Assembly: GCF_963678975.1 (NCBI RefSeq)
Contig: NC_089278.1
Location: 15,171,959 to 15,235,958 of the forward strand
Length of the DNA stretch: 64,000 nucleotides
Origin: Dysidea avara
Lineage: Eukaryota; Porifera; Demospongiae; Dictyoceratida; Dysideidae
Reading direction: 5' to 3'
The notes under the pieces were generated by a model. That model saw only the letters and a list, made by a program, of their open reading frames with translations, made no database searches and was not told the origin of the DNA. The translations under genes were made by a program, and so were the position numbers. The stretch's first letter is position 1; each line of letters opens with the position of its first letter. Positions 50,923 through 62,497 of the stretch are shown here, one piece after another.

Positions 50923-52390
50923 GCTACAGTATTGTGTATCACCTACAAGTTGTGTATACATATAGTGTGCACCCATCACTCCACACTACTGATGAACCCC
51001 ATTTAGTTACCAGTGACCTCTAGTTGATATTGTGCTGTATATTGGCTACATAGTTGAATAATTTCCATCTTTGGTGATGTTGCCAATAATGTATTGCTGC
51101 ATACAATACTACAATAATGTATAGCTCTCTCCTCTATGTTTTGTATGCATATACTGTGTGCACATCACAATGCCATTACTACATCAATGATGTACCGTCA
51201 CTTAGCTACTGGTGGCCTAGCCTCTAATTGAACAGTCACTCTGCAGTGCAATTATCTAATAGAGCATTCACTGTTCAAATCATTACTGCGTATGATTATT
51301 TACAAACGTTGTTAGCTTTAAGAGCATCCAAAAATTCCTACTATATTCTGTAGCATTTTATGCAAAATTCTCAGCTTATTGGACTGAAGCTTATTCCTTG
51401 CTTGATTGTTGTATTAGAGTATGTTGAGATAAATACCAGGGATAAACATACTAGATGGTGTTTATGATGATGATAAATACAATATTCTTTGAAAAACTGT
51501 TTCCTAGATGTACTGCATACTACTGTAAGTAATACAGTATGCCCCACTTAATGCACTAATTAGTCAACTTTTCTATATATCATATTTAGGCCAACAATTG
51601 TAAATTGCTTGTTTCCCATCCTAGTCAGGCAAAAAATACCATGTGGGCGGGCGGTTATTATTTATTATATTGTTAAAATCTATTATTTACTATTAAAGGG
51701 AGCCCATTAACTCCTAATTGCCTTTTCTCTCAGATTTAGCAGAGGTGTAAGACTTGTTGTGATTTCACTAGGATTCATCAAGATTCAAATCGCATAGAAG
51801 GTTAGATTGGAAGTGTTGCAGACCCCTCATATTCTCTGAGCATGCAACCGCCAAATCTTAAAGGCTTTTATAGAGTTTGCTGGCTGGGTGTATCATGCTT
51901 GTGGTCATAACACTAATTTAGCCATCAACTGCAACAGTACAAATTTTCCATATGTTCCACACACATTATAACAGATTGTCAGATGAGTGGGACTCCTGTT
52001 CATTAGTGTATCTCGTGCAAACAAACAAAAAGTGTATCTCATTCACCAATGGCTACTTGAAGAGATCTGCTGCAGCCTAAGGTTGGAATGGATTCAAACT
52101 ATGTAGTTATCCATGCTTTTTGGCACTAAACAACATCAGAAACTCGCTACCTATCCAATAGCTAATTGTAAAACTTAAGTGTTGACAGGACACCAAAATG
52201 TCCCGATACGGCACCAATGGTGATAATGGTGTCCGGGGGACACTTCAGTTTTTACAGTGCATGTGCTCACATAGTACTTATAAACAAAAATAATTAGATC
52301 ATGTGACTATCAAATGCAATAATAAATTTGCACGCAGCTCTAAAATTACCATGCGGGCGGGTGACAGGAAACAAGGAATCTAGTATATGC
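50923..52390. other. Spacer without recognisable gene
   Basis: Scattered repeat words are present: ctctaattgaacagtcactc near 51230, tgttgtattagagtatg near 51405, and gggcgggcggttatt near 51645. No open frame, RNA gene or complete element is supported. Confidence 0.4.
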
Positions 52391-53147
52391 TAGGGTTGGG
52401 CGGTACTGGTAATTTCTACTTGCGGTTATTGCGACAAGGTGACTGTGTGATAATAGACGATATGCATACTTTATTACTCGAACGAAAAATGATCAATTAA
52501 GCGTAGACGGCGCAAAACTTGACGATAACTTAAAAGCGGAAGTTTCATACAAAAGTATGGGGAGCAAATGCGGCTCAAACTATAACTCACCAGTCGAGCT
52601 AAGGACAGGCCATCTTGCTTGCCATACACTTCTTTTGCATGGAAAGAAGTGTATGGCAAGCGAGATGGCCTGTCCTTAGATCGACTGGTGAGTTATTGCT
52701 CGAGCCGCATTTGCTCCCCATACTTTTGTATGGAACTTCCGCTTTTAAGTTACCATCGAGTTTTGCACCGTCTACGCTTAATTGATCATTTTTCATTCGA
52801 GTAATAAAGTGTGCATATCGTCTATTGCAATTATTGCCATGTCTGGTAAGAGAATATGTTATCAATCAAGATTATTTATTTAGTGCATTATTATGGGCCT
52901 ACAATATCCAAATAAGATACTGAAATGTAATTGTAGCACAAGGTGCTGTCAGACCTTCAGGTCCAGTTCTCTAGTCTGTACTCAGTCCTGTAGTCACCAT
53001 AAAGTACTAATAAGTTAGCAATTATGCAGAAAATGTAATAATATTGCACAAACGGTATTGCAGTATTTTCAAAATAGCTGCGGTACTCAGTATTGCACAC
53101 CGTAATATTACATTCAGGCGATAATATTGAAATATTGCCTAACCCTA
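52391..53147. mobile_element. hAT-like nonautonomous element, 757 bp
   Basis: The ends are TAGGGTTGGGCGGTA and, inverted, TAGGGTTAGGCAATA. GTATATGC (52383-52390) and CTATATGC (53148-53155) flank it, a 7/8-bp duplication. The interior holds a foldback (52452-52826) and a LINE 3' end remnant (52945-53020). Many hAT families have a (C/T)AGGGTTGGGC-like end. Confidence 0.7.
52452..52826. mobile_element. Long foldback nested in the hAT-like element
   Basis: The two arms of about 184 bases (52452-52635 and 52643-52826) are near-perfect reverse complements around a 7-base loop. Open frames through both arms give near-identical peptides, which is an artefact of the palindrome. If transcribed, it would form a long hairpin RNA. 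It lies asymmetrically within the hAT-like element, so it is probably a separate later insertion. Confidence 0.85.
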
Positions 53148-54222
53148 CTATATGCATGTCCTACAGTATTGTAAGCAACTATTTGAAACCATTTTTGTAT
53201 ATGTTCATTATAATCAAAACTAGAGACACTTGGGGAGCAAGCTTAAGTTGGTGAGACTGAACTATGAAAGTTGACGTGTATGATAACTAACACAGTACAG
53301 TGAAATCTCGTTAATAGGGCCACCTTTTGGACCCACAATAAGTGGCCCTATTAGTGAGTTGGCCTTATTAATGACAACCTCATTAATCTGGCCATAAACA
53401 AAGTGGCTTATTATAAAGGTTTTCAACAAATCCTTTCCATGAAATTATGAATCTAAAAACATTCAAAATCTGTCAGTGGCTGGGGCTATGTCCCCAGACC
53501 CCTATACCTTTAACTCAATGACAAATTAGCTGGTGGATAGCTACACCTCTGGTGTTGTCACCCAGATTGTATGATATATGGGGAATAACAAGTACTGAGA
53601 GGTGTATCAGTTACATCAGACAGAGCACATGCACAGCTTCTTTCCTAAATTAGTCCCTCAGTTGATTATCTTCAAAGCAAATCAATTAACCAGAAAAGTT
53701 ATTGTATACACAACCATAGTGTTCTGCACATATAAATGAGGTCTGTGAGGAAAACGGTAAATGACAAAGCATAAGTTCATTCAGTGTGGAATAAATTAAC
53801 AGTATATAGTATTCAAATGGCCATAGAAAAGGTAGTCCTATATGTTGACTCCCTGCCACACAGGCTTTAATATTAATGGTGGTATTATCTGCAACCAAAT
53901 GTTACACTGTGACACCTGTATTACAATGCTATATATGCTAATTTTCTAGGGTAAAAATAGGACTATGTTGGTGCTGTGCCACAAGTGTCACCAGTTCACA
54001 CTGATGATAATCATGTGACAACAGAACAACAGATAGGAAATGTACACAGTAGCCCAATTCACAGGATAACTATTTGATAATACAAATAAATATAACACAA
54101 TGGTGTACATGTGCACTTGGTAATAAGATAGCACATACAATAGCAATACTGTCAATGAGTTTGGGGTAAACAGCTGCTAAGAGTACTAATAACACTGTCC
54201 TTTGTGATCACTGTGAAGGAGA

Positions 54223-57200
54223 TCACTGGCACTTGGTACGTGTAACATTCATCCACTTTGGTGCACGGATCGGGAAGTTATTCCCAACAATCATACGAGC
54301 AACATCACTCAGCTCTCCATTAGTGGCATTAACCACCCTCTTGGCAAACTCACAATCTCTGGTACGGTAGAGATAATCCACAGCACAGCTCTCAATGTTG
54401 TTCATCATAGGCTATAAGGGAAAAGATCTATTTTTTCACAAGGAAGGGAGAGTGTTTAAGGCTATGCTGTATACATCACTAGCAAGGCTGCATACACACA
54501 GCTTTTCAATCACTAGCCTATTTTCTGTACTTATCAAATGGTACGGTAGTACCGCTTAAGTAGGGATCGCAGTGAAAATTTCGTGCGCCACTCAAAATTC
54601 TGCCTTTAAAAATTATCCTAACAACATGAAAATCACCTTTATGGAATAGTACTAGTCCATATAATACATAAAACAACATTTAATACAATAAAACACTTAC
54701 AGGTGGCCGATATAAAATTTTAAAGAATTTCCGAAAACTCAAATTTTAGTCTCACTGACCAGTCACAAGGCTAGAGGCCAAATGAAATAGCACACGGCCA
54801 CCATTTTACGCCACAATAATAAACTCACCAGTGGGATGTGCCTTTTGGGGTTCCAACAAGTGTAGGCTCCCTGCGCCTTGTCTTTTCCTTAATCTTCAAT
54901 CAGGCTGTTTGTCTTCTTCATCCAACAAAACCATATCGAGGCGTTAATTTTCCGTATCAACACTTTCTTTTAGCAGCATATTTAGACACCACAAAATTAT
55001 TTCAGAGTTGGATTTCAGACAGTCCCAGTGCTATTATAAGAGGTACACTTGCTAGATATCTGCAAGTTCACGATTGGGATCCCGTTCGCGATAGGTTTGT
55101 GACTACACCCATCAAATAAAAATCTAGGTGGACTAATAGTGATAGAGTATGGAGACCATACCTCTTAACCAATCTAGCTGTTTACTTGACAGTAAACAAG
55201 ATGACCTCACCCCTTATTGGTCTAGCTAGCTGCACATCTCTTGGCTGACTTGAGATATACTCTAATACAACAGTCACTCTAACACAACAGTCACTCTAAC
55301 ACAACAGTCACTCTAACACAACAGTCACAAGTTACATTGTAGCTAGCTGTGCTACAACTAGTATTTTTTTTAAATGTTGATTTAAAATGAAGTAGGGATC
55401 TATGCAATAAAAAGTAGTGAAACAGGAGATGAATGAGCATAGCTCATCATCTGTAACAATTATTTTGCTCAATGCCAAAGTAGGGACTTACCCACTGAGC
55501 TATGCTGTAATACCATCATTCATCTCTTGTTTCACTACTTTTGTTGCATAGATCCCTACTTCATTTTAAATCAACTATTTTTAAAAATACTAGTTGTAGC
55601 ACAGCTAGCTACAATGTAACTTGTGATTGTTGTGTTAGAGTGTGACTGTTGTATTAGAGTATATCTTGAGAAAAACAATTTTTTTTAAAATACTAGTACT
55701 AATGGTTCACATTAATTTAACATGTGCAGAGCACTTGTAAAAAAATTGAGGCCAGTGAAAATCTCAAAAACTCATGTAGCAGAAAGTGTAGCTATTCTAA
55801 ATTTAAATTTAGCATGAACGTGTATCTACCACCACAACATCTCACAACATCTCACAACATAACGTCATCATTACTAGAGCTACCCTTATAACAAAAATTG
55901 GCCTCAACATTGAGGTGGCCTTCATGAAGTACAATTTGAGACCTACTTGACAAGGTCAATATAATGAGGTGATCTTATTAATGATGTCACCACTAAGTAG
56001 AGGTTTCACTGTATTACATGAGGGAACAAAGCTCAATATACTAATACATATAAAATACTACACAGTCATTGATAAGGCTCAGCAATAAACCAAATATGGG
56101 TACAACAGTGATCTGCACTGTATGTTGTACTGCATCTCAGGCACTAGTAGGTAACTGATCACAGCACATAACAAAGATATGCAAACTGTTATACCATCCT
56201 GCTGGACATCACTTCCATTCCATCACACATGTCCATGGTCTGTTCAAACCCAGTCATCATATAGTCATGATAGTTTACCAGACTCATGATGGTGCTATCA
56301 TCAGGACAGTCACTACCAGGTTGTGACATACGCATCGTGTACTCGTACTGACATCCCATGCGACTCATTTCAGTTGACATCTCATCCATTCTCTCCTCCA
56401 TGTCTTCACAAGATTCAGGTGCCTAGTTGAACAAACTATGGAGTTACTATTTGGTTCATTATAGTACTAACCTGTCTCTTTTTCTTACCCCTGTACATGT
56501 CATCATTACTGATTTGCTGTAGTGGAGGACGTGGAGTAGCTTCTCCTTTGTGACGGTAAGCCATCACTAGAATTCCCCTTGAATTGACAGCATTGTCTGA
56601 ACAGAACTTAACATGTAACCCATCAGATGACATCTGGTTACTGATGTCAGGCCTTCTACTACCACATAGTGTCATTTCATTTCCTCCCATGGAAATCTTC
56701 ATATGGTCAGGACACTGACAGGCCTCGTCCTCACAATCAGTAGCATTCTGCAGCATCTGGTCAACTACACGATAAGTAACCAGACCTTCATTGGCAATAT
56801 TCCACACACAAAACATGTTGTTGGGATATTCTCTGTATCCAAAATAGTTTGGGGAATTAATTTGATAAATAGTACCAAACTCTTCTGCACGCTGGCTAAT
56901 CTCTTTATCTGGGGTGCGTGATACTAGTTTACAGTCTGGAATTGAAACATTTGCCTTTCGAGTGATACATTTCTCCCTACAGAAAAAATCAAAACATTCA
57001 ATCAGTGCAAACTATAACTACAGTTCACACACAAGTTTCACTCTAGTTGTAAAGTTTTTGAATAATGTATGAAAACCGGTATCACTGATAGAGAAGTTTA
57101 AGTGCCCTTCATTTTTTTTTAGAAATGGAACACAGTTTTACTTTACTTTGTTCATATTTATGTGTCATTAGAAACCTGATCATGCAAAACATGAGACCCA

Positions 57201-57755
57201 CTAGTGTTGCATCTAATAGTGTCTGTCATGCTCGTAGTCTAGTTTTGCAACCTACAAACTGTTGCTCGTACTTTGAAGCTATCAAAGTATTCAGCTTATA
57301 GAGAAGAAAATTCAGTTTTCTATTCCTTTAGGTAAATATTTTCATTACTAAAATGACAGAATTTGCTAATATACAGACATCATTAAACTATCTCTCTTTA
57401 ATATTGCTACTATAATAGTGACACAAGGAGCCTCTTTTTTTGCTATCCCATCAACTACAGAACTTACACATAATTACAGCCTCCAAAGCCATCGTCTTTG
57501 CAAATACTCTTGCATTCCCTGACTTCTCTTCCTGGCACTATCTTGTTGATTCTTTTCACTCTAAAACATGCCATTCTCCTACAACAAACAAGATCAAAAC
57601 ATGATTAATTTAAACTTGGTTTACCCTTCATCAGGAAACAGATCTTTAGAAACACGACAGTATCTGCATGGGATGTAATTTTCACCACCAATGTTGATCT
57701 TGTCACTAGCCAAGCAAATGGCAAAGAAAATGCTCAACACTACCAATCTCAGCAT
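54223..57755 (-). CDS. Secreted CUB-domain precursor, copy E (five exons, intact)
   Basis: Exons on the minus strand are 57625-57755, 57468-57578, 56472-56976, 56195-56422 and 54223-54411, with GT-AG edges, matching phases and 387 residues. Exon 1 is a signal peptide (LVVLSIFFAICLA) then IPCRYC. Exon 2 has MACFRVKR and several cysteines. Exon 3 is the CUB domain (YQINSPNYF, CVWNIANEGLVTYRVVD, CQCPDHMK, LCGSRRP, VKFCSDNA, LVMAYRHK) and ends RGKKKRQ. Exon 4 is Met-rich (MEERMDEMSTEMSRMGC). Exon 5 begins PMMNNIESCAVDYLYRTRDC and ends TRTKCQ. NAT sequons occur in exons 3 and 5. Start: this copy has GTG where copy A has its first Met, so the second Met is used. The exon 4 donor is GTATAA, weaker than the GTATGT of copy A. 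It is the best candidate for an active gene with copy A. Molecular function is unknown beyond probable extracellular binding. Confidence 0.82.
54625..54998 (+). repeat. Dispersed repeat shared with 7497-7895
   Basis: See 7497-7895 for the shared blocks. This copy has an open frame at 54838-55119 (with CLLHPTKPYRGVNFPYQHFL) whose homologous stretch in the other copy is frame-shifted. It could be a fragment of a mobile-element gene. No product is assigned. Confidence 0.45.
55249..55670. mobile_element. Foldback element with about 190-bp arms
   Basis: The arms start CTTGAGATATACTCTAATA and end with its inverse at 55670. They share acaacagtcac repeats, then acaagttacattgtagc, tgctacaactagtattt and aaaatgaagtagggatc. 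The left arm has four 18-bp repeats of the form actctaacacaacagtc and the right arm about two. Inner arms resemble the MITE at 8054-8277. The spacer is about 60-70 bases. No protein is encoded. Confidence 0.75.
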
Positions 57756-59591
57756 CACTGCGCACAACTACCTTTGTAAAAAACAACACACAAAAATATA
57801 ATGTTAGTTGTACACATTGTAAACGTGGAATATAAATCAAAACTTATGACTCAGTCTGACTATTTTAATCACTGATTACATCTCTCTGATCTAGTTACTT
57901 ATTGGTGACTGTTTATTAGAGTGAGGGGTGTAGATTAAAAGGCATCTTGGGAAAGTTGCAGTAGTACGGTTGACTTATGTAAAATATCTTTTGCCATATA
58001 ATGACTATTACATGATCATGGCTTGAAGATTCTATACACACTACAACTCATACAAATTATTTCTAGCCACCTTCAATTTTAACAAACTGGTATTACAAAA
58101 TTTTCAGAATTCAAATAAAACAGCATGTAATGTATTTTAAAGCGTAGATGAAAATAGCTATAAACTTTTGCAACTTGTTTTCAAGTGATTTTAACCTGCC
58201 TTGCAAGCAATAGGCAGCAAATGTCTGAATAATTAAAGAAATGCTCCATCAGCATATTGTTTACATCATGACGCTTGATTAAGCTGTTTAAGTCTATTAC
58301 TCATTTAAAGACGTGAAAATTAATATATATTGGTGGACCATTTCTAAAACCTGCTGTAATATTGTGCTCCTGAAGGATAGTGAGATACAGCTGCACATAA
58401 TAAACACTATGTAGTAACTTGAGTCTGTGTATCAAAACCAGGTGATTGATCAGAGTGTAACCATCATGGTTATCAAAGCACTATGCAGCTATTGCCAAGA
58501 GGCACATGTCTAATCGTCTGCCACACTGTTGTGCTGCTGGGAAGAGTCTGACACATTAGGCTGTATTTTAGGTGCCTATATGTATTAGCTCAAATCCTGC
58601 TGTTTCCTATAAAAGTGTGTATAATTATGGTTATGTAATGAGATGTGAAATAACGTATGGTTGAATGGCTTCAATACTAACAGGATGCCCCTTTAAGTAA
58701 GCAAAGCAACTGATGTGATACTTGTAAGTTTTCTTACTGCCTATACTGATGACTGTGCAGTATATATAGTTCAAACCATTAAGTTATTAGACACAATAAC
58801 AGATGGACAGGTAACATTTAAGATGTTATTGGAATAACTACAATATTCTGGGAAATTTTTAAGTATATACTTAACTCTCCATTCCAATAACATTATACCA
58901 ATGTAATTACACTGGTTGTACCGCTGCAATTAATCAACAAACCAAATACAAGTCTTCCCAGATGTTTCATACATTGCCAAGGAGCTGCATGATATTACCT
59001 TGCTGTTTGACATGATGATAATAGTCCATGATCAATCCAACTACATATTTCAAGGAATTAATTTTTGATGTTTTTGCTATTTTACACTAAACCCTTAAAA
59101 ATTCATCTTTATTAACAGTAGGGTTATCATCAAGTATAGCGAGTATCTATAGCAGGGCAATAGTTTTAGTGTTCATGGTCATTTGCTAAAATTTTACTTA
59201 TGAGGATTTTGAAGCCATGATAAAAAATTTTATTACAGGTTACATGGTGCTGAAAGTTCATCACCAAGTACTCAGAGAAGACATATGATAAAATGGTATG
59301 TGATTCGAAGCTAGGGCACATTTAGCTGCATGTTTATCAAACTATGGAATATGAAGTTTAGCTAGCAAGTTGCCAGCAGAGGGTCTAGTAAAGTTCTGGC
59401 AGGTGATACAAAAGGCAACCAACACAAATAATGCAACAGCAGCAGCACCACCACATACCCACTGAATTGAAACATACTTTCATTCTACCTTAAAAGAACT
59501 GATTTGTACTTCTATTGCAATATTGGCTACATTGCACCTGTGTACATGCTATCATTCAAAGTGAGATTTACAATAGCTTCCTGAAATACAG

Positions 59592-59850
59592 TATAGACCC
59601 TTTGCAGGTGAGCTGCTGCCATAGCAACATCCACCATCTTGGAGTACATCCCATTTTGCAATCCTGATAGCATTACTTTCTATAAGAGTAAAACAATATC
59701 CAGGAAGTAGAGCTTCTTCTTCTGCATTCCACAGCAAAGGTTGACCAGGTTAAAAGTACGCTCTCCCCTACGCTATCAGAGTTGAAAAATGGGTTGTACT
59801 CCAAAGGGTGGATGTTGCTATGGCAGCAGCTCACCTGCAAAGGGTCTATA
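59592..59850. mobile_element. TA-flanked MITE with about 65-bp inverted repeats
   Basis: The left arm starts TATAGACCCTTTGCAGGTG. The right arm ends with its exact inverse, and the match continues through the gagctgctgccatagcaac and atccacc blocks. The flanking TATA allows a TA duplication, typical of Tc1/mariner-derived MITEs. The central 120 bases are unique. Confidence 0.8.
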
Positions 59851-60409
59851 GCATACTTTTACCTTAGGCACCCTCAAGAATCATGCATATACGTCAGTCT
59901 TTGAGTCTCTGATTGCTTATTTTGTGTTACTACCTTGCATGAAATTATAGATGCTATAACAACCCACTATAGGTAAAACGTGATTGTATATTCATCTCCT
60001 AAAATATTTTTTTGCTAAAAGTTTGAAAACTTTGTTCTCAATTCTGTTTATGACATTATATGACAATGCTCTATCAACGAAATTTCTAAAACTATCAAAA
60101 CTGTCATGCTTTTCAAATGTATGACTATCATTGAGCTATATAAGTCATTGCATAGTTTGTCACAAACGTGTAAAACCATGCAGGTATATGCAGGCCTGCA
60201 AATTCAGTCAGTGCCAGTACTGTTGCCGCAAAATTTGATCACTTTCCAGTAGGAGCCATATAGTATGAACCACTCTGACATATGTACATGCACACATACA
60301 TACATGCACACATACGTACATGCACACGCACGTACGTACAAAGCAAAAAAGCAAAAGCAAAGCCTCCGGCAGCCATGCGAAACATAGCTATTGCCGCCCA
60401 TTGAACCAG

Positions 60410-60795
60410 CACTGGGATGCCTATGCACCACTCAGGCACTTGAGCCTTGTGCAAGCAAATCCTCCTGGGGCAGGGCTAGTAACCTGCAGGAGGACTGTCC
60501 AGGTCTCATGGAGAGGTCGCGGAACCTAAAGTTCCACAACAACCCCAACACCACTAAGTGAGACAAGGACAGTTGGGAATTTGCTTCCCCAGGTACCCAT
60601 TGATGTTATAGCTGGATGGGCTGCTTCCCCAGTTGACACCAGCCACAATTTAAACAGCTGAGTAGACTGGAGCAGTGTGAGTAAAGTTTCTTGCTCAGGG
60701 AAACAACAACAACACCAAAGTGGCTTAACCGGGAATCGAACCTGGGACCTTTCGATTACCACACTGATGCCCTAACTACTTGGCTATGCTGTCTC
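60410..60795 (-). mobile_element. tRNA-derived SINE with conserved central domain
   Basis: On the minus strand the head (about 60720-60790) has an A-box-like TAGCCAAGTAGTTAGGGC and a B box GGTTCGATTCC, as in polymerase III promoters. The central domain reads gagcaagaaactttactc, then ctgctccagtc and cagctg; it matches relics at 530, 12490 and 42130. A 3' part runs to about 60410. The tRNA-like head has no complete cloverleaf that I can defend, so this is a SINE and not a tRNA gene. Confidence 0.75.
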
Positions 60796-60797
60796 GC

Positions 60798-60932
60798 ATG
60801 TATGTATGTATGTACGTATGTATGTATGTATGTATGTATGTATGTATGTATGTATGTATGTATGTATGTATGTATGTATGTATGTATGTATGTATGTATG
60901 TATGTATGTATGTATGTATGCATGTATGTATA
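60798..60932. repeat. (GTAT)n microsatellite
   Basis: About 130 bases of nearly pure TATG repeat directly at the 5' end of the minus-strand SINE. Long Cys-Met-Tyr-Val and His-Thr-Tyr-Ile frames here are repeat artefacts. Confidence 0.95.
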
Positions 60933-61373
60933 TGCACATACATACATGCACATGCATGTTTTCACGTGGCTGTTTACAAAAATTAATGTGGCAACTGAGT
61001 ATAATGAGATAATGGCCATTGGTGCCAATGGTTTGTGTAAACATCAAACCCTATTGATAGTGTTGTATTGTACGCCTGTTACAAATACCATCAAGTGATA
61101 TATACAACTAACTTGATTTGTACACAGCAGACATAACATTTCTTAATGAATATAGTCAAATTGGCACCAGAAAGAAACTACCATAGCCATTGTGTCTGAC
61201 CAACATTAATAATATGTGTACCCACCTAGCCTATATCAGCTATGTGTACTTCACACCATCTGAGTATGATAACTAGCTAACTGCATAGCTTTGTTTCTAG
61301 TAGCTTCAATTTGATCGCACAGATAGCTACAAGCCATTAATGATCACATTGTCACAAATACACATGTACATAA

Positions 61374-61711
61374 GGCCAGGCAAAGTAGATTCCTTGTTTC
61401 TCATCAGCCTCCCGCTTTTACCAAAACACTGCCGCCTCAACTTTCACTACATTCTAGTATGACATGCCCCCTGTTTCGCACGTGATCTTAACACACGTGA
61501 TGCACCTTGTGTTAACAATGACGTTTGTTTGTCTCACTGCTGCCGTAGATGGGCAGCTGTGTAAAAATGTTTATATGATTTTTCAATGACATGCTTCTTG
61601 TGACATATGGTATTAAAAAAAATGGAATTAACATGATGCCATAATGAATGCCCGCCCGCATTAAATCGAGGAAGTGGCTGATGAGAAACAAGGAATCTAC
61701 TTTACCTGGCC
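61374..61711. mobile_element. PIF/Harbinger-like MITE with TAA duplication
   Basis: The ends GGCCAGGCAAAGTAGATTCC and, inverted, GGCCAGGTAAAGTAGATTCC continue complementary for about 38 bases (to catcagcc). They are flanked by TAA at 61371-61373 and 61712-61714. The 3-bp TAA duplication is characteristic of PIF/Harbinger. It is nonautonomous. Confidence 0.75.
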
Positions 61712-62040
61712 TAAGGTTAGGAGACTCATGTGTCACGTAGTCAGATTTAGCTTAAGTATCTAGCTAACGTGCTAGAATGTTGTAACACCTAATGTGAACT
61801 AATCTCATTATGACTGCAGATAACTTGTTGTAATTGTGCTGACGCCCTTAACCACTCGGGAAATCCCAACGATTAATAAATATTTTAACACGCAATTAAG
61901 CGAAAAATCAGTACAGCGCCTCTCCATCAGTATCAGCTGTTATGTTAGTTATATTGCACATGTACACAAACACAAACACATAAACACAGAAAAAACGCAA
62001 ACGGAAACGCCCTGAAAAGCGTTCTTGCCACGTGACGTAC

Positions 62041-62345
62041 CACGAATGTCGAGAGGAATGTAACTGTTCTCTTCTAGATAGCTAGCTACGAGCTCCAAAC
62101 CAGTTCTGCAAGTACTCTACAGTGGTTTTGCTGCTACTCTTGTTCAATCCTGCTGCTGCTGCTGCTGCTGCAGTAGATCCTGACCAGTTCTTCAGTCGAT
62201 AACACTACACCGATGTGGAAAAAAACTTCGACATTTATCCTAAGCGGCACGAGTGGGAGTCTAAACAAAAGAAACCACAAAAATCCGCCAGTTTCTTGGT
62301 TGTGGCGTGTAAAATTATTATAACATTGTGGTCGACGGTGTGACA
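62041..62345 (-). promoter_or_regulatory. Conserved upstream exon-like block, unit 5
   Basis: The minus-strand block ends ATTCGTG|GTACGT (exon edge 62041), with a weaker donor than in units 1-3. A (CTG)n tract (62149-62173) is expanded compared with the other copies. The CRE-like TGACGTAA seen in units 1 and 3 is not conserved here. It lies 4.3 kb upstream of copy E exon 1. Confidence 0.4.
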
Positions 62346-62497
62346 TCATATGCCGAGCTACCAGTCATGTTACATGGCACAACGATTGCTGTTGTATCCT
62401 CAGCAGGAAACTGTATTACATAGCCAGCTAGCTACATTGCTCCATTCTCTACCCAGCTGCAAATTCCATGTCACACTTTATAATTTGCAGCTGGCAG

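Larger units (their letters stand above)
53298..56011. repeat. Pair of pogo/Tigger-like termini around exon 5 of copy E
   Basis: CAGTGAAATCTCGTTAATA at 53298 and, inverted, CAGTGAAACCTCTACTTAG at 56011 are both flanked by TA. Text such as aatagggccacc and ggtcaatataatgaggt is typical of pogo/Tigger ends. The span includes exon 5 of copy E and other repeats. Related right-end sequence at 45975-46055 shows that it was already in the ancestral unit, so the two ends may come from different copies. Low confidence that they form one element. Confidence 0.3.
57756..62040. other. Probable 5' intron and upstream spacer of copy E
   Basis: No gene is seen. Unit-derived sequence (58780-59030, matching 9560-9780; 61000-61200, matching 10080-10280) is interrupted by MITEs (59592, 61374), a SINE (60410-60795) and a microsatellite. 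Confidence 0.4.
53420..62345. repeat. Segmental duplication unit 5 (carries CUB copy E)
   Basis: Homology to the other units starts abruptly near 53430 (catgaaattatgaatct, as at 3240 and 44618), so the first 3 kb of a full unit are missing. It continues through the complete gene copy E and the upstream block at 62041. Confidence 0.7.

Noticed and set aside
52474-52865. Three similar open frames on opposite strands
   Set aside because: They are the two arms of the foldback read in both directions.
54838-55119. A 93-codon gene on the plus strand
   Set aside because: The frame is disrupted in the related copy at 7497-7895 and lies inside intron 4 of copy E; it is treated as a dispersed repeat.
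55258-55330. A CRISPR-like array of regularly spaced repeats
   Set aside because: The 18-bp units are directly tandem with no spacers, lie inside a foldback arm, and the context is an animal genome.
60720-60790. A tRNA gene on the minus strand
   Set aside because: A and B boxes are present, but the sequence continues directly into a SINE central domain and I could not form a convincing acceptor stem.
60691-61098. Open frames rich in Cys-Met-Tyr-Val and His-Thr-Tyr-Ile
   Set aside because: They are translations of the (GTAT)n tract on either strand.
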